From: Treponema sp.
GTDB taxonomy: Bacteria > Spirochaetota > Spirochaetia > Treponematales > Treponemataceae
Length of the DNA stretch: 64,000 nt
Assembly: GCA_017549025.1 (NCBI GenBank)
Contig: JAFYWB010000015.1
Span: forward strand, 100,866 to 164,865
Direction of reading: 5' to 3'
In this document: positions 16,956 through 25,400 of the stretch, piece after piece
Layout: each line of letters opens with the position of its first letter
Position numbering within the stretch: position 1 is the first letter of the stretch
Notes under the pieces: model-generated
Databases searched by the model: none
Told to the model about the DNA's origin: nothing
The model's input: the letters and a program-made list of their open reading frames with translations, nothing else
Translations under genes and position numbers: made by a program

Positions 16956-17455
16956 ATGGCTAAGAAGAATGATACAACATTTTTTGAAAATAAACTACTG
17001 GATTTTGTAACAGCAAAAGATCCACTACTGGAAATGCTTCAATGGGTAATGGACAAGTTCATGGAAATAGAAGTTGCCCACAAGACTTGAGCACAAAAAG
17101 GGATTCATTCGCAAACACGTACCAGCTATAGATGCGGCTACAGAATCCGTCGTTTTGATACAAGACTTGGGACAGTTTATCTTTCTGTCCCAAAAATACA
17201 ACAGGGTGGGTACATTCCGTTCTTTGTGACAGAAAAAAAACGCAGTGAACAGGCACTCATACAAATCGTGCAGGAATGCTGGCTTAACGGAGTTTCGACA
17301 CGAAAGATTGAGAACATTGCCAAGGGACTTGGAATAGAGAGACTGAGTGCATCTGAGGTGAGCGAAATAAACCATGGGCTTGACCAGATGGTTGATGAGT
17401 TCCATTCAAGGAAGTTTGATGCAGAGTATCCTGTCATCTGGGCAGATGCCCTCTG
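16956..17455 (+). pseudogene. IS256-family transposase fragment with internal stop and truncated 3' end
   Basis: Frame 3 reads MAKKNDTTFFENKLLDFV... then EIEVAHKT, a TGA at 17088-17090, and continues in the same frame with TSYRCGYRIRRFDTRLGTVY, KIQQGGYIPFFVTEKKRSEQ and GVSTRKIENIAKGLGIERLS. These are typical IS256/Mutator-family segments. Related proteins read HKTGAEKG here, so a single GGA-to-TGA change is the likely lesion. The frame ends at YPVIWADAL followed by a stop, where intact transposases continue with the second catalytic Asp region, so about 60 percent of the gene is missing. A left inverted repeat could lie around 16870-16900, but no right end was found. Confidence 0.85.
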
Positions 17456-17479
17456 ATGCAAGTGGCACGTCACCACAAA

Positions 17480-17618
17480 CTATCTGGCTAGACGCATTCT
17501 GCTGGTACTTACACCCCATACCGAACTGTCTAGCTAGACACTTTGTAATTTCCTTACAGGAAAGAGGAACCTGTCTAGCTAGAAAGGTCAGAATTTCATG
17601 TAATGAAATTCCTCGTGA
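17480..17618 (+). repeat. Three degenerate tandem repeats of about 45 bp built on a TCTAGCTAGA core
   Basis: Repeat cores start at 17480 (CTATCTGGCTAGAC), 17526 (CTGTCTAGCTAGAC) and 17571 (CTGTCTAGCTAGAA), spaced 46 and 45 bp. The middle one contains a perfect 14-bp palindrome, TGTCTAGCTAGACA. Units 2 and 3 each contain a hairpin with different bases (TTTCC/GGAAA and GAATTTCAT/ATGAAATTC). No gene is seen from 17456 to 17725. Confidence 0.6.
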
Positions 17619-17716
17619 CAAGCAATGAAATTTTGAATTTCAAAGCATCTTGTATTCCTATTTGTTTTTGATTTTGAAAGCTCAGCCTCCGATTTTGGGA
17701 AACATGATACTACGTT

Positions 17717-17734
17717 ATTAGCTAGTTAGCTAAT
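17717..17734. repeat. 18-bp inverted repeat over the 3' end of the Hsp70-like gene
   Basis: ATTAGCTA-GT-TAGCTAAT is a perfect inverted repeat covering the TAA stop of the minus-strand ATPase gene. It could act as a weak terminator or be related to the TAGCTAG-based repeats just to its left. Confidence 0.5.
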
Positions 17735-19555
17735 GCAGTTTCTCTTACAGCCATCCAATAAATGCTGAACAATGATTGCAGGATGTGCACCTAAAATCAT
17801 AGAGGCACATTGCTTACAATGGAGAAATTCATTTTTTCTCATGAATTTTATCTTAAACTCAAGGGGATGCATCTTTTCTAAATGCATAAGAAAATGTGCT
17901 GACTCACGTTCTTCAAAAACGTAGAAGCAGTATGGACACAATACTTTATCAATATTTGTAAGATTTTTAAAAAAGATTTTGTAAGTTAAATTACTTGAAT
18001 GAGCTTGTAAATGAGTAAAATAATTTTTTTTGTTGAGAGCTTTTGTACAACAAGGGCATTTTACTGGAACATTTTTATTTCTTTTGAGATTTTTCGCAAG
18101 CTGATTATTATGTTGAGGAATCTTATGTCTTATAACTTGGGTTTTAGCTTTCGGCATGACAAATGTCTCATTCGTATGAGTAATAGTATGATTTATTACC
18201 CTGTTATTGCTTGTTTCTTCTTGGATATTATTCAATCTATGATTCAAATCCAAAGAAGAATTAGATTTATGTTCAGAAGGCTTATCCCTATCTATCCCGC
18301 TAAATATACATTCTCTATCAAAGTGCCAAGGAAATCCACTTATTTGAGGAAAACTAGAACGAGTCAGTTGCTCTGCAATTATTAGGCGATTGTCAGGCAG
18401 ATCCTCCAATAAAACTTTCTGTCTTGTAAGAGGTGGTATATTTGCTTTTTCAAAGGCAGTCTTATGAGATTTAATAATTGAATGGTACCAATTAAAATCT
18501 GCACCACCGCCAAAAGTATAATATGGAATTATGGTATTTTTAGAATTTTGTTTATTCATCAAGTTCTTATTTCTTTCTTTTACTTCTCCTATACCAGTTG
18601 CAAATTCAACATCAAATTCATGAGCTTTCTTCAATTTTCTATCTTCATTATATTCTGGTTTCCATCCAAATGGGAGTCTTATATCTTTAATTTTCAAGGA
18701 ATCTATACAGGTTTCTCTTTCAGAAATATATTCATTGGGATACATATATTGTAGTAGAATTTCGACGCCTAATGGCATTACTTTTTGAGAATATATTTGT
18801 GTTCTTTTTTCACCTTCTTCTGTGCGAGTAACGGAGATAGTTGCAAAGTCTACTGTACCACCACCAATATCAAGAATGGTATACAATCCCTCTCCCGTAG
18901 ATGGTTGTTCAATGAACCATAATGCCTCAGCATATAATTCAGGAACTGTTTGTAGATTTGATGGAAGATTAGGATTTGTTTGATTATATCTTTGATAAAA
19001 ATGGAATAAATCTGTTATGGTTATACCATCAGTTGGAACCTTCTCACTTAAACAGTATGCTGTTGCAAGAACCTTATCATATATCCTTTTATTTTCATTG
19101 GTAAAATTATTAATAGGAGATCCCATATTTATTATATATTTTACATCTTGTGTTTTCAAAACGTCAGCAAGCTGTTTTTTAACTTCTTTTATTAAACAGG
19201 CTAGAAAATATACAGAACATAATAATTCAGGTTTTACCCTTAAAGAGCTATTATTATTTTTTAATTTGATACTTGTTATAATCTCATCAGTAATCATACT
19301 ATATTTGAAATAGCGAAGAATTTCACAATCTGGTGATTCATGTAAATAAACTTTATTTTTTTCTGGATTATAAAATAATTCTGTAGGAAGAAAAAAAGAT
19401 TTTACTCCGTTTGACTCGAATTGAATTGGCTGCTTAATTTCACCATCTTGGTTGAAATAAACCTTTGTAAAACTCGTTCCAAAATCGATACCAATTATAA
19501 CAATTTTTTGTCTTTTCTGTTCTTCCTTTGGTATGAAAACTCTTCGACTAGCCAT
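17726..19555 (-). CDS. Hsp70/actin-fold ATPase with C-terminal zinc-finger-like modules
   Basis: The 609-aa protein begins with an actin/Hsp70 nucleotide-binding domain: phosphate-1 motif IGIDFGTSFTKVYF (residues 21-34) and phosphate-2 motif LDIGGGTVDFATISV (about 237-251). No Hsp70 substrate-binding domain follows. The last 110 residues carry three cysteine/histidine clusters: C500-C503-H515-H519, C540-C543-H558-H563, and C580-C583 with H598 and C603. These look like zinc ribbons or C2H2-type fingers for nucleic-acid or protein binding. The gene starts 12 bp after the SNF2 helicase, behind GGAGAGG, so the two are cotranscribed. I know no described system with this exact fusion; a nucleoprotein-remodelling defence role is inferred. 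Confidence 0.75.
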   Translation of the reverse strand: MASRRVFIPKEEQKRQKIVIIGIDFGTSFTKVYFNQDGEIKQPIQFESNGVKSFFLPTELFYNPEKNKVYLHESPDCEILRYFKYSMITDEIITSIKLKNNNSSLRVKPELLCSVYFLACLIKEVKKQLADVLKTQDVKYIINMGSPINNFTNENKRIYDKVLATAYCLSEKVPTDGITITDLFHFYQRYNQTNPNLPSNLQTVPELYAEALWFIEQPSTGEGLYTILDIGGGTVDFATISVTRTEEGEKRTQIYSQKVMPLGVEILLQYMYPNEYISERETCIDSLKIKDIRLPFGWKPEYNEDRKLKKAHEFDVEFATGIGEVKERNKNLMNKQNSKNTIIPYYTFGGGADFNWYHSIIKSHKTAFEKANIPPLTRQKVLLEDLPDNRLIIAEQLTRSSFPQISGFPWHFDRECIFSGIDRDKPSEHKSNSSLDLNHRLNNIQEETSNNRVINHTITHTNETFVMPKAKTQVIRHKIPQHNNQLAKNLKRNKNVPVKCPCCTKALNKKNYFTHLQAHSSNLTYKIFFKNLTNIDKVLCPYCFYVFEERESAHFLMHLEKMHPLEFKIKFMRKNEFLHCKQCASMILGAHPAIIVQHLLDGCKRNCIS

Positions 19556-19567
19556 TATAACCTCTCC

Positions 19568-22500
19568 CTAAATGACTTTAATGATACCCATACCAATATC
19601 TTCATAAGAACATCGAGCCTTTGTTTTCTCATCAATACTGCGTATTTGCATTTCATAGTTTTCTAGTGTTTTTTTTACATTACTTTCTCTAAGCTTTATA
19701 CCCCTTTGCATACCTATGTTCTGTGATTTCTCAGATTCTTGCATTGCCATAATTGTTTTTCTTAAGCTTGAAACTTTTCTATCTGTCATAAGTTTCAAGT
19801 AATCTTTTTGTTGTTGACAAATTTCTTCATTTTCTCGCAAGAAAGATTTTTCAAATATTTCAAAATCATTACCTGAAACATCAAAAATTTGTGTCATGGC
19901 ATTACAAGATTTTAAGGAAATATCTGTTACATCCTCTTTCCAAGTTGGATTCGATTCTCCAAAAGCAATGGCATTCATAATTATTTCTTCTGAAAGCAGA
20001 GGCGATAGAACTTCTTTTGTTTCAATATCACATAAATAATATTTTATCTCCTTTTTATCTTTATACCCTTCCGCAATCCACTCTTGTATCCAATAAGAAT
20101 ACATGCCTTTGGGTAGTTTATTTTCTTTATCATATAACTTAATAGAAGAACATCCATAACTTGTTGTTGGATATTTTGATTTTTCTTCTGTAATCCATTT
20201 GATTAAAGGATTTGAATACGAAATCACTTCATAATTAGTTCGTTTCACCTTTTCTCTTTGGGTTGCATCAAAAAGACATAATAATTCTGACCCATATTTT
20301 AAGGAAGAATTTAATCCTTCTTTATTCAAAAATTCTGAATAATTTAGGGCACCTTCTGGTGATAAAGTTATCAATGCAGCTTTGTTGATGGATGGAAAAT
20401 CAATGAATTTTGAACCAGGCCATGTAGACTCTAAGAAATCCCTTACGTAAAACATTAAATCAATGGAATGAATGAATCTCTCAGTCTTTTTAGCTTCTTC
20501 AATATTTTGGATAAGATAATCCTTGTACGCCACTGAAGATGAGGCACTGTTTTCCAATTCTTCCAGCTGATTTTTCTTCATTATGATTGTATCTATCGTT
20601 TCATCTGCTTTTCTTAATTTTTCTTCTTCAGTTAAATCTCTATTAAGTAAATTTAAAGCAAGGTTTTGAATTTCATTACCAAGTATTTCTTCTATATCAC
20701 CAATTGAATGCTTAAAGATATTTATTCTCTCATAGAGTCTACTCAGAACCCTATCTTCAACACTGTTAGAACAAATCATATTGAAAATATGGAGAATATC
20801 TGACTTTTGACCTATTCGATCTATACGTCCAATTCTCTGCTCCAATCGCATTGGATTCCATGGCAAGTCATAATTAAACTCTGTATCACAGAACTGCATA
20901 TCTATACCTTCAGATCCAACTTCTGTTGAAAGCAACAGATTTATAGATGGATTATCCTTGAATTCTTTTACTACTTCATGTTTATTTATACCAACTCCGC
21001 CCATCATACTTAAACAAGAAATATTATCACTAGAAAATTTTTGGGCTAAATATCTAATCGTTCCTCGGTAGAATGAAAAAATGATAATCTTTGTATTGGG
21101 ATTATCTTTTATTTTCTCTTGAATAACATTTTTCACAGCTAAATATTTGGAATCATATTCCATTAAACGATGGATATCTATGTTGATATCAGAAATAGCA
21201 TTCACAACATCAAAATTTTCAGTTTCCACATCATCGTCGTCATCTGAATAGAAACCTAAATCATCCAATAGTTGTTCTTCGATATTTGAAGAATAAGCAG
21301 CATTGTCTTTTTTTTCTTTCCAATCCATAAAAGCTGCTGGCATACAACTTGCCATTTGTCTTTGACGAGCAATTATTTGAAACTGACAAAATGAATCTGC
21401 ATATTCAGATGCTTCTTGTAGCGATTCTGTAACACTATTATATAAATACTGCTCATAGTCATTTAAATGATAGGTAATTGTATATGCATCTCTTGTTGGT
21501 CTCTTTTCAAAAGCATCTCTTTTTCTGGTTCGTGTTAAATAAGATGAATAGAATACTTTTTTTGTGAACTTATTATAATACTCAATACAGACTTCTCTAT
21601 TTCCAATTATAGATGGTAATTTTTCTTCAAAATCCTTTATAAGAGGATCATCTTTATAAAAGAATCCACCATGGATTTCTGAAATTAGTTTTTCATATCT
21701 TTCCAAAGGAGCATTTGATCGAAGTAAATTTGCAATTCGGATAAAATTCTGACTTTCCTCTAGCAATCTGTAAAAAGCATATTTATCATAAAACTCTTCT
21801 GGAGAAAGAATCCTTAAAAGGTTAAATAAATTCTCTTCACCTGTTTGTATAGGAGTTGCAGATAGGAGAACGAGATTTTTTGTATTATCACGCAATTTTG
21901 AAGCTATTTTGAAACTTGCTGTTTCCGAATTTCTAAGATAATGAGCTTCATCAATAATGACTAAGTCAAAAACTTCATCTTTATTGCTAGCTGCTAGTTC
22001 TTCTAAAAACTCATCTAAATTGGCACGAGGAGAATTATCAAATAAAGCAGTAATCTTTTCCTTGTATCTAATTCCTTCAAGACTCGTGATTAATGCAAAG
22101 TGCTTTTTTAGTGGCTGAGAAACAGCTTGTTTTATATTGTCTAACAAGTCTTTAGCTTTTACTATTTCTGATTCTATTGAAAAATAATTATACAAATCAT
22201 TTTTCCATTTTTCACAGAGAACAGCAGGGCAAACAATTAAAAGCCTTCGACTATTTTCTCTAGCAATCAATTCTTCCCAAATATACATTGCTTCAATTGT
22301 TTTTCCTAATCCAACTTCATCTGCAATAAGAAGTCGTCCTGTTGTAGATTCAATAAACTTCATGACAGGTTTAAATTGATGAGGAAAAAATTCTGTCGCA
22401 CTATTATTCATAGAATAATAAATATTTGTAATATCACCTTTTATTCTTATAAAAGCTAAAATTCTTCGTAATTCATTTATGCCAAGAAAACGTCCAGATT

Positions 22501-22687
22501 CAAACATTTCCTGTAAATCATCTTCATCATATTTTTCTAAGAACTCTGTTTTTATGTATCGGACATCTTGTTGAGAAAATCTTACTTTCCATTCTGTGAC
22601 TCCGTTTCTTTCCCTTGAACCTTGTATTACGCCGCTTTTTTTTGAAAAGGAATCTACTACATTGTCACCCTTATTGAAAGTATCCAT
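19568..22687 (-). CDS. SNF2-family DEAD/DEAH helicase
   Basis: The 1039-aa superfamily 2 ATPase has an N-terminal SH3-like segment (GVTEWKVRFSQQDVRYIKTE). Helicase motifs follow: Walker A ADEVGLGKTIEA at 122-133, DEAHYLRN near 245, LLSATPIQTGEEN, and C-terminal STEVGSEGIDMQFCD and EQRIGRIDRIGQ (arginine finger). The 450-residue C-terminal extension is helical and lacks a visible nuclease motif. Similar SNF2 proteins act in antiphage systems such as DISARM (DrmD) and Dpd (DpdE), but none of their other genes is here. It is first in a two-gene operon with its own promoter, and CGGAGAA serves as ribosome-binding site. Confidence 0.88.
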   Translation of the reverse strand: MDTFNKGDNVVDSFSKKSGVIQGSRERNGVTEWKVRFSQQDVRYIKTEFLEKYDEDDLQEMFESGRFLGINELRRILAFIRIKGDITNIYYSMNNSATEFFPHQFKPVMKFIESTTGRLLIADEVGLGKTIEAMYIWEELIARENSRRLLIVCPAVLCEKWKNDLYNYFSIESEIVKAKDLLDNIKQAVSQPLKKHFALITSLEGIRYKEKITALFDNSPRANLDEFLEELAASNKDEVFDLVIIDEAHYLRNSETASFKIASKLRDNTKNLVLLSATPIQTGEENLFNLLRILSPEEFYDKYAFYRLLEESQNFIRIANLLRSNAPLERYEKLISEIHGGFFYKDDPLIKDFEEKLPSIIGNREVCIEYYNKFTKKVFYSSYLTRTRKRDAFEKRPTRDAYTITYHLNDYEQYLYNSVTESLQEASEYADSFCQFQIIARQRQMASCMPAAFMDWKEKKDNAAYSSNIEEQLLDDLGFYSDDDDDVETENFDVVNAISDINIDIHRLMEYDSKYLAVKNVIQEKIKDNPNTKIIIFSFYRGTIRYLAQKFSSDNISCLSMMGGVGINKHEVVKEFKDNPSINLLLSTEVGSEGIDMQFCDTEFNYDLPWNPMRLEQRIGRIDRIGQKSDILHIFNMICSNSVEDRVLSRLYERINIFKHSIGDIEEILGNEIQNLALNLLNRDLTEEEKLRKADETIDTIIMKKNQLEELENSASSSVAYKDYLIQNIEEAKKTERFIHSIDLMFYVRDFLESTWPGSKFIDFPSINKAALITLSPEGALNYSEFLNKEGLNSSLKYGSELLCLFDATQREKVKRTNYEVISYSNPLIKWITEEKSKYPTTSYGCSSIKLYDKENKLPKGMYSYWIQEWIAEGYKDKKEIKYYLCDIETKEVLSPLLSEEIIMNAIAFGESNPTWKEDVTDISLKSCNAMTQIFDVSGNDFEIFEKSFLRENEEICQQQKDYLKLMTDRKVSSLRKTIMAMQESEKSQNIGMQRGIKLRESNVKKTLENYEMQIRSIDEKTKARCSYEDIGMGIIKVI

Positions 22688-22721
22688 TTTATTCTCCGAA
22701 ATATGTATATAAATTTATTTT

Positions 22722-22750
22722 ATTATATTTTAGCTTTTCGTTTTTTTCAA
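22722..22750 (-). promoter_or_regulatory. Promoter of the SNF2-Hsp70 operon
   Basis: On the minus strand TTGAAA (22750-22745), a 17-bp spacer and TATAAT (22727-22722), 35 bp before the helicase start. This is a near-consensus sigma-70 promoter. The rest of the 290-bp gap to the XRE gene holds only AT-rich sequence and the divergent promoter. Confidence 0.75.
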
Positions 22751-22880
22751 TGAAAAAATTACCAGTTTGACAAATATCTCGATTGTTAGTATGGTAAACA
22801 CTCTTTAACATTCTCCCCCACCCCCTTCACAAACCCCATCAATTATTTCACAAAAAAGTGAATATTCTTACTAAAAACAC

Positions 22881-22909
22881 TTGCAATATTTTCTGTTTTG
22901 AATTATATT
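22881..22909 (+). promoter_or_regulatory. Promoter of the XRE-ImmA pair
   Basis: TTGCAA (22881-22886), a 17-bp spacer and TATATT (22904-22909). An AATCC-GTT-GGATT inverted repeat at 22940-22952 lies between it and the start codon and could be an operator for the XRE protein. Confidence 0.65.
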
Positions 22910-22976
22910 CGATGTAAGGAGTAAAATCCCTCCAAAAGAAATCCGTTGGATTCAAAAGAAACAAGGGAGCGATAAG

Positions 22977-23381
22977 ATGGCAAACGTAACCACCTTTGGA
23001 AAGGTGCTCAGGAAACTCAGGATTGACCACTCTGAGATTTTGGGAGACATGGCAACGAGGCTTGGCATTTCGCCAGCGTATCTTTCGGCCATAGAAAACA
23101 ATGGTCGTGTCATTCCAGATGATCTGATTGCAAAGCTTGCACAGGAATACAATCTGAATGACGCTCAAATAAAAGAGTTGGAAGAAGCAAAGGCTCAAAC
23201 AAGTGGAGCCGTTGCCGTTCAGTTTGAAAATCAGAAGGAAAACCATGACTACATTCAAACAGCAGTCATGTTTGCCCGGGATTTTTCCAAGCTGACTTCC
23301 CAGCAAATTATTCAGTTAAAGAATCTTCTCAAGGAATTTGAGGATTCAGGAGCAGCAGCCTATGGAAGCACAGCAGAATGA
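22977..23381 (+). CDS. XRE-family transcriptional regulator
   Basis: The 134-aa protein has an N-terminal helix-turn-helix, DMATRLGISPAYLSAIENNG, in the lambda-repressor fold, then a short helical tail (DFSKLTSQQIIQLKNLLKEF). Such regulators usually repress their own operon. The start follows GGGAGCG. The next gene codes for a metalloprotease-like ImmA/IrrE protein overlapping it by 20 bp, the classic repressor/anti-repressor protease pairing in mobile elements. Base composition is closer to the core genome than that of the flanking AT-rich blocks. The operator may be the inverted repeat at 22940-22952. Confidence 0.85.
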   Translation: MANVTTFGKVLRKLRIDHSEILGDMATRLGISPAYLSAIENNGRVIPDDLIAKLAQEYNLNDAQIKELEEAKAQTSGAVAVQFENQKENHDYIQTAVMFARDFSKLTSQQIIQLKNLLKEFEDSGAAAYGSTAE

Positions 23382-24009
23382 TGTAGCAGAAAATCAGACC
23401 GTTCCAGTATTGGTTCTTACCGATGCTGGAATACAGAGAGTAGCCTTTTGGCTCAGAGTATTAGGGGGATGCAACAGACACACCCAATTCGATCCCATTT
23501 ACGTGATGGAGTGTGTGATTGCAGCCCAAGATGAGACCTTTAATTACTTCATTATCGAAAAAAGTGACTGGTTCTACGGCACCAGTTGCCAGGCTCTTTA
23601 CAAGCCAGTGGAAAACACCATCTATATTCGCAGCGATGTGTACGACGCAGCCCTTGAGGGAAAAGGACAGGCACTGATTACCATCGCCCACGAAATATGC
23701 CACTACATTCAAAACCTTCTGCTACGGATTTTTTCCTGCATACCGGGATTGACCTACAAAACAGAGTCTTGTGCTCAGGATTCTATCCAAATGCAAGCTC
23801 ACGAAATCCAGACAGATTCTATCACCGTGCTATTATTTACAGATGAGCTTTTTTTGGGAAAAAGTGATGAGGAAATTGTTACTGCCTACATCATAGCTCC
23901 CATTACAGAGTGTGTCTGCGTTCTAATAGAAAAACTTGGGGAAAAGATTGCCAAAAGATGGCAAAGCTTTCCTACTACCAAACAAAGGAGGGAAGTATGC
24001 GTTGTATGA
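23362..24009 (+). CDS. ImmA/IrrE-like putative metallopeptidase
   Basis: About 215 aa with a zinc-protease motif, TIAHEICHYIQN (HExxH), in the middle and a downstream acidic region (AHEIQTDSITVLLF) that may give the third ligand. ImmA-type proteases cleave or inactivate partner XRE repressors. ATG 23362 lies inside the end of the XRE gene and is preferred over the TTG at 23338 because GGAG precedes it. The overlap means coupled translation. The segment YNxIYIRSDVYDAALEGKG-like before the motif also suits the family. Target and trigger are unknown. Confidence 0.65.
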   Translation: MEAQQNDVAENQTVPVLVLTDAGIQRVAFWLRVLGGCNRHTQFDPIYVMECVIAAQDETFNYFIIEKSDWFYGTSCQALYKPVENTIYIRSDVYDAALEGKGQALITIAHEICHYIQNLLLRIFSCIPGLTYKTESCAQDSIQMQAHEIQTDSITVLLFTDELFLGKSDEEIVTAYIIAPITECVCVLIEKLGEKIAKRWQSFPTTKQRREVCVV

Positions 24010-24019
24010 TTGCAGTTAT

Positions 24020-24137
24020 CCTTGCAAAAAAAATAGCCTAAGCCTACGCCAATAGACTCAAGCTATGAATAACAGAAAGTAGTAAAACTACCTATACATT
24101 TAGTCCATTCTACTTTCTGTTGCCATTTTTTGCAAGG
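24020..24137 (+). other. Nested inverted repeats (possible structured RNA) between ImmA and HU-like genes
   Basis: Two perfect 12-bp stems are nested: CCTTGCAAAAAA (24020-24031) with TTTTTTGCAAGG (24126-24137) outside, and AACAGAAAGTAG (24071-24082) with CTACTTTCTGTT (24110-24121) inside. The inner stem followed by a T-rich stretch could terminate the XRE-ImmA transcript. The outer stem is not needed for termination. A further hairpin AAACTTC-GTAT-GAAGTTT follows near 24185-24202. Confidence 0.55.
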
Positions 24138-24240
24138 TACTTTTAGGGAGACACAATGCAAATGTGTCTAAAATTTGCAAAAAAACTTCGTATGAAGTTT
24201 GTAATTCAAAGTAGCCAGTTTCATGGCACAGGAGTATATT

Positions 24241-25011
24241 ATGGCAAAGATAGAAAATCTTTCCACTTTAGAAAACAGTAGTTCCAATGTGAGTGTCACA
24301 TTGTGTGAGAACCACTTGAAAAAAGACGGATCTTACTATGCACGAGTAAGTCGCAATACAGCAAGCTTCAAAAACATCATTTCCGAGATTGCAGAGGAAA
24401 ACAAGGGACTGGATCCCCATCTTTTGCAGTACTCAGCGATTTTGATTCAAAAGAAGATGCTCAAGATGCTAGAACAGGGCAAGGCAGTGAATCTCCTTGA
24501 CCTAGCCACCATGTACATTGCCATGAAATGCAATGCCAAGGGGAAAAGTGACGTTTCTGAAAAAGGTCAGTTCGTCATTAAATTTTCCCCCACCAAGATT
24601 GCACAGGATGCTGTCAGCTCCTTGAGTGTAGACAAGGTGGTATATGTGGATTCTGCACCAGAAATCACAGAGATAAAGGATTTGTCCACCAATCAAAGTG
24701 ATGGAACCGTTACCAAGGACAAGCCCATTGCAATTTACGGCAGTAAGCTCAAACTTGGTGAATCAGCATCTGGCATTTACTTTGCCCCACTGGATACAGC
24801 AGGAAATTATGACCGAGATGAAAACAACTGGATTACCGTTGCCCCGGAAAAAATCTTCCGCAACCTGCCTGGCGAGCTGAACTTCTTTGTTCCAGCCAGC
24901 CTCACGGAAGGTGACTCCTACTGCATCATAGTGCGGACAAACTATCTGTCCAAAGACCGTAGCAGAAAAGAAACGGTTCAAACAGTCAGCTCCACTGTCA
25001 CAGTAGCCTAA
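24241..25011 (+). CDS. HU-like DNA-binding protein with C-terminal DUF4469 domain
   Basis: The product is about 256 aa. The N-terminal 120 residues match the HU-like DNA-binding domain seen in Bacteroidetes and treponemes (YYARVSRNTASFKNIISEIA, VNLLDLATMYIAMKC). The C-terminal half is an Ig/TIG-like DUF4469 domain (KPIAIYGSKLKLGESASGIY, PGELNFFVPASLTEG). Such proteins are thought to be nucleoid- or mobile-element-associated. An upstream in-frame ATG at 24223 exists, but GGAG at 24231-24234 sits 6 bp before ATG 24241. A terminator follows immediately. It is probably cotranscribed only with itself. Confidence 0.75.
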   Translation: MAKIENLSTLENSSSNVSVTLCENHLKKDGSYYARVSRNTASFKNIISEIAEENKGLDPHLLQYSAILIQKKMLKMLEQGKAVNLLDLATMYIAMKCNAKGKSDVSEKGQFVIKFSPTKIAQDAVSSLSVDKVVYVDSAPEITEIKDLSTNQSDGTVTKDKPIAIYGSKLKLGESASGIYFAPLDTAGNYDRDENNWITVAPEKIFRNLPGELNFFVPASLTEGDSYCIIVRTNYLSKDRSRKETVQTVSSTVTVA

Positions 25012-25017
25012 TCCCCC

Positions 25018-25060
25018 ACCCCCTCGCCCAGCACTCCAGCTAGGACGAGGGGGTTCTTGT
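25018..25060 (+). terminator. Terminator of the HU-like gene, homologous to the nfnB terminator
   Basis: ACCCCCTCG (25018-25026) pairs with CGAGGGGGT (25046-25054), followed by TTCTTGT. Loop and flanks (CCCAGCAC...AGCTAG) match the hairpin at 29143-29178. Confidence 0.75.
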
Positions 25061-25114
25061 ATTTAGTCAAAGGCTTTAACTTAAGCCTGCTTCAAGTACT
25101 GGTTAATGCTGGCG
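25018..25114 (-). repeat. Truncated, diverged copy of the nfnB 3' end
   Basis: On the minus strand the last codons read A-S-I-N-Q-Y-L-K-Q-A-stop, the same peptide as the end of nfnB at 29202-29235, but with synonymous differences. Identity over the 53 bp next to the hairpin is about 85 percent. Upstream of the Ala codon the sequence is unrelated to nfnB. Together with the intact copy it brackets the DUF262 block. Confidence 0.8.
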
Positions 25115-25243
25115 TCTACACTTTTTAAACCGATTATCGGAATGTCTCCGTAGATTTCATATTCACCTATCCTATAAGCAACCTCTATAATTAACACATT
25201 CCAATGTGGTTATTGCTTCACGAGACAAGTATTGCCGAATACC

Positions 25244-25272
25244 TTGCAACTGTCCCAAGAATGTTTTATATT
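25244..25272 (+). promoter_or_regulatory. Promoter of the DUF262 operon
   Basis: TTGCAA (25244-25249), a 17-bp spacer and TATATT (25267-25272), the same two boxes as upstream of the XRE gene. The stretch from 25115 to 25400 otherwise holds no gene I can support; a 40-codon open frame on the minus strand fuses to the nfnB relic and looks like a chimeric junction. Confidence 0.65.
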
Positions 25273-25400
25273 TATCACACTTGTAATTCCATTTATGATA
25301 TTAGTTAATGAGTTAATTAAATCTTCTTACAAGTTACAAATATATCAAGACCCTGGGATACTAGTGCTCATAGATAGGTGATTACAGCGAGGAATAAAAA

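Noticed and set aside
17480..17584. Short CRISPR-like array (three 14-bp repeats, 31-32-bp spacers)
   Set aside because: The repeats are too short and degenerate, parts of the spacers resemble each other, and no cas gene is present. A decayed tandem repeat explains it better.
19568..22687. DISARM or Dpd system, because of the SNF2 helicase
   Set aside because: No drmA, drmB, drmC, methylase or Dpd partner genes are adjacent; only the Hsp70-like gene is linked.
24020..24137. Retron msr-msd, because of the nested inverted repeats
   Set aside because: No reverse transcriptase gene is found within the window.
25115..25240. Minus-strand 40-codon gene ending in ASINQYLKQA
   Set aside because: It is a chance open frame joined to the relic 3' end of nfnB; it has no ribosome-binding site and no family resemblance before the junction.
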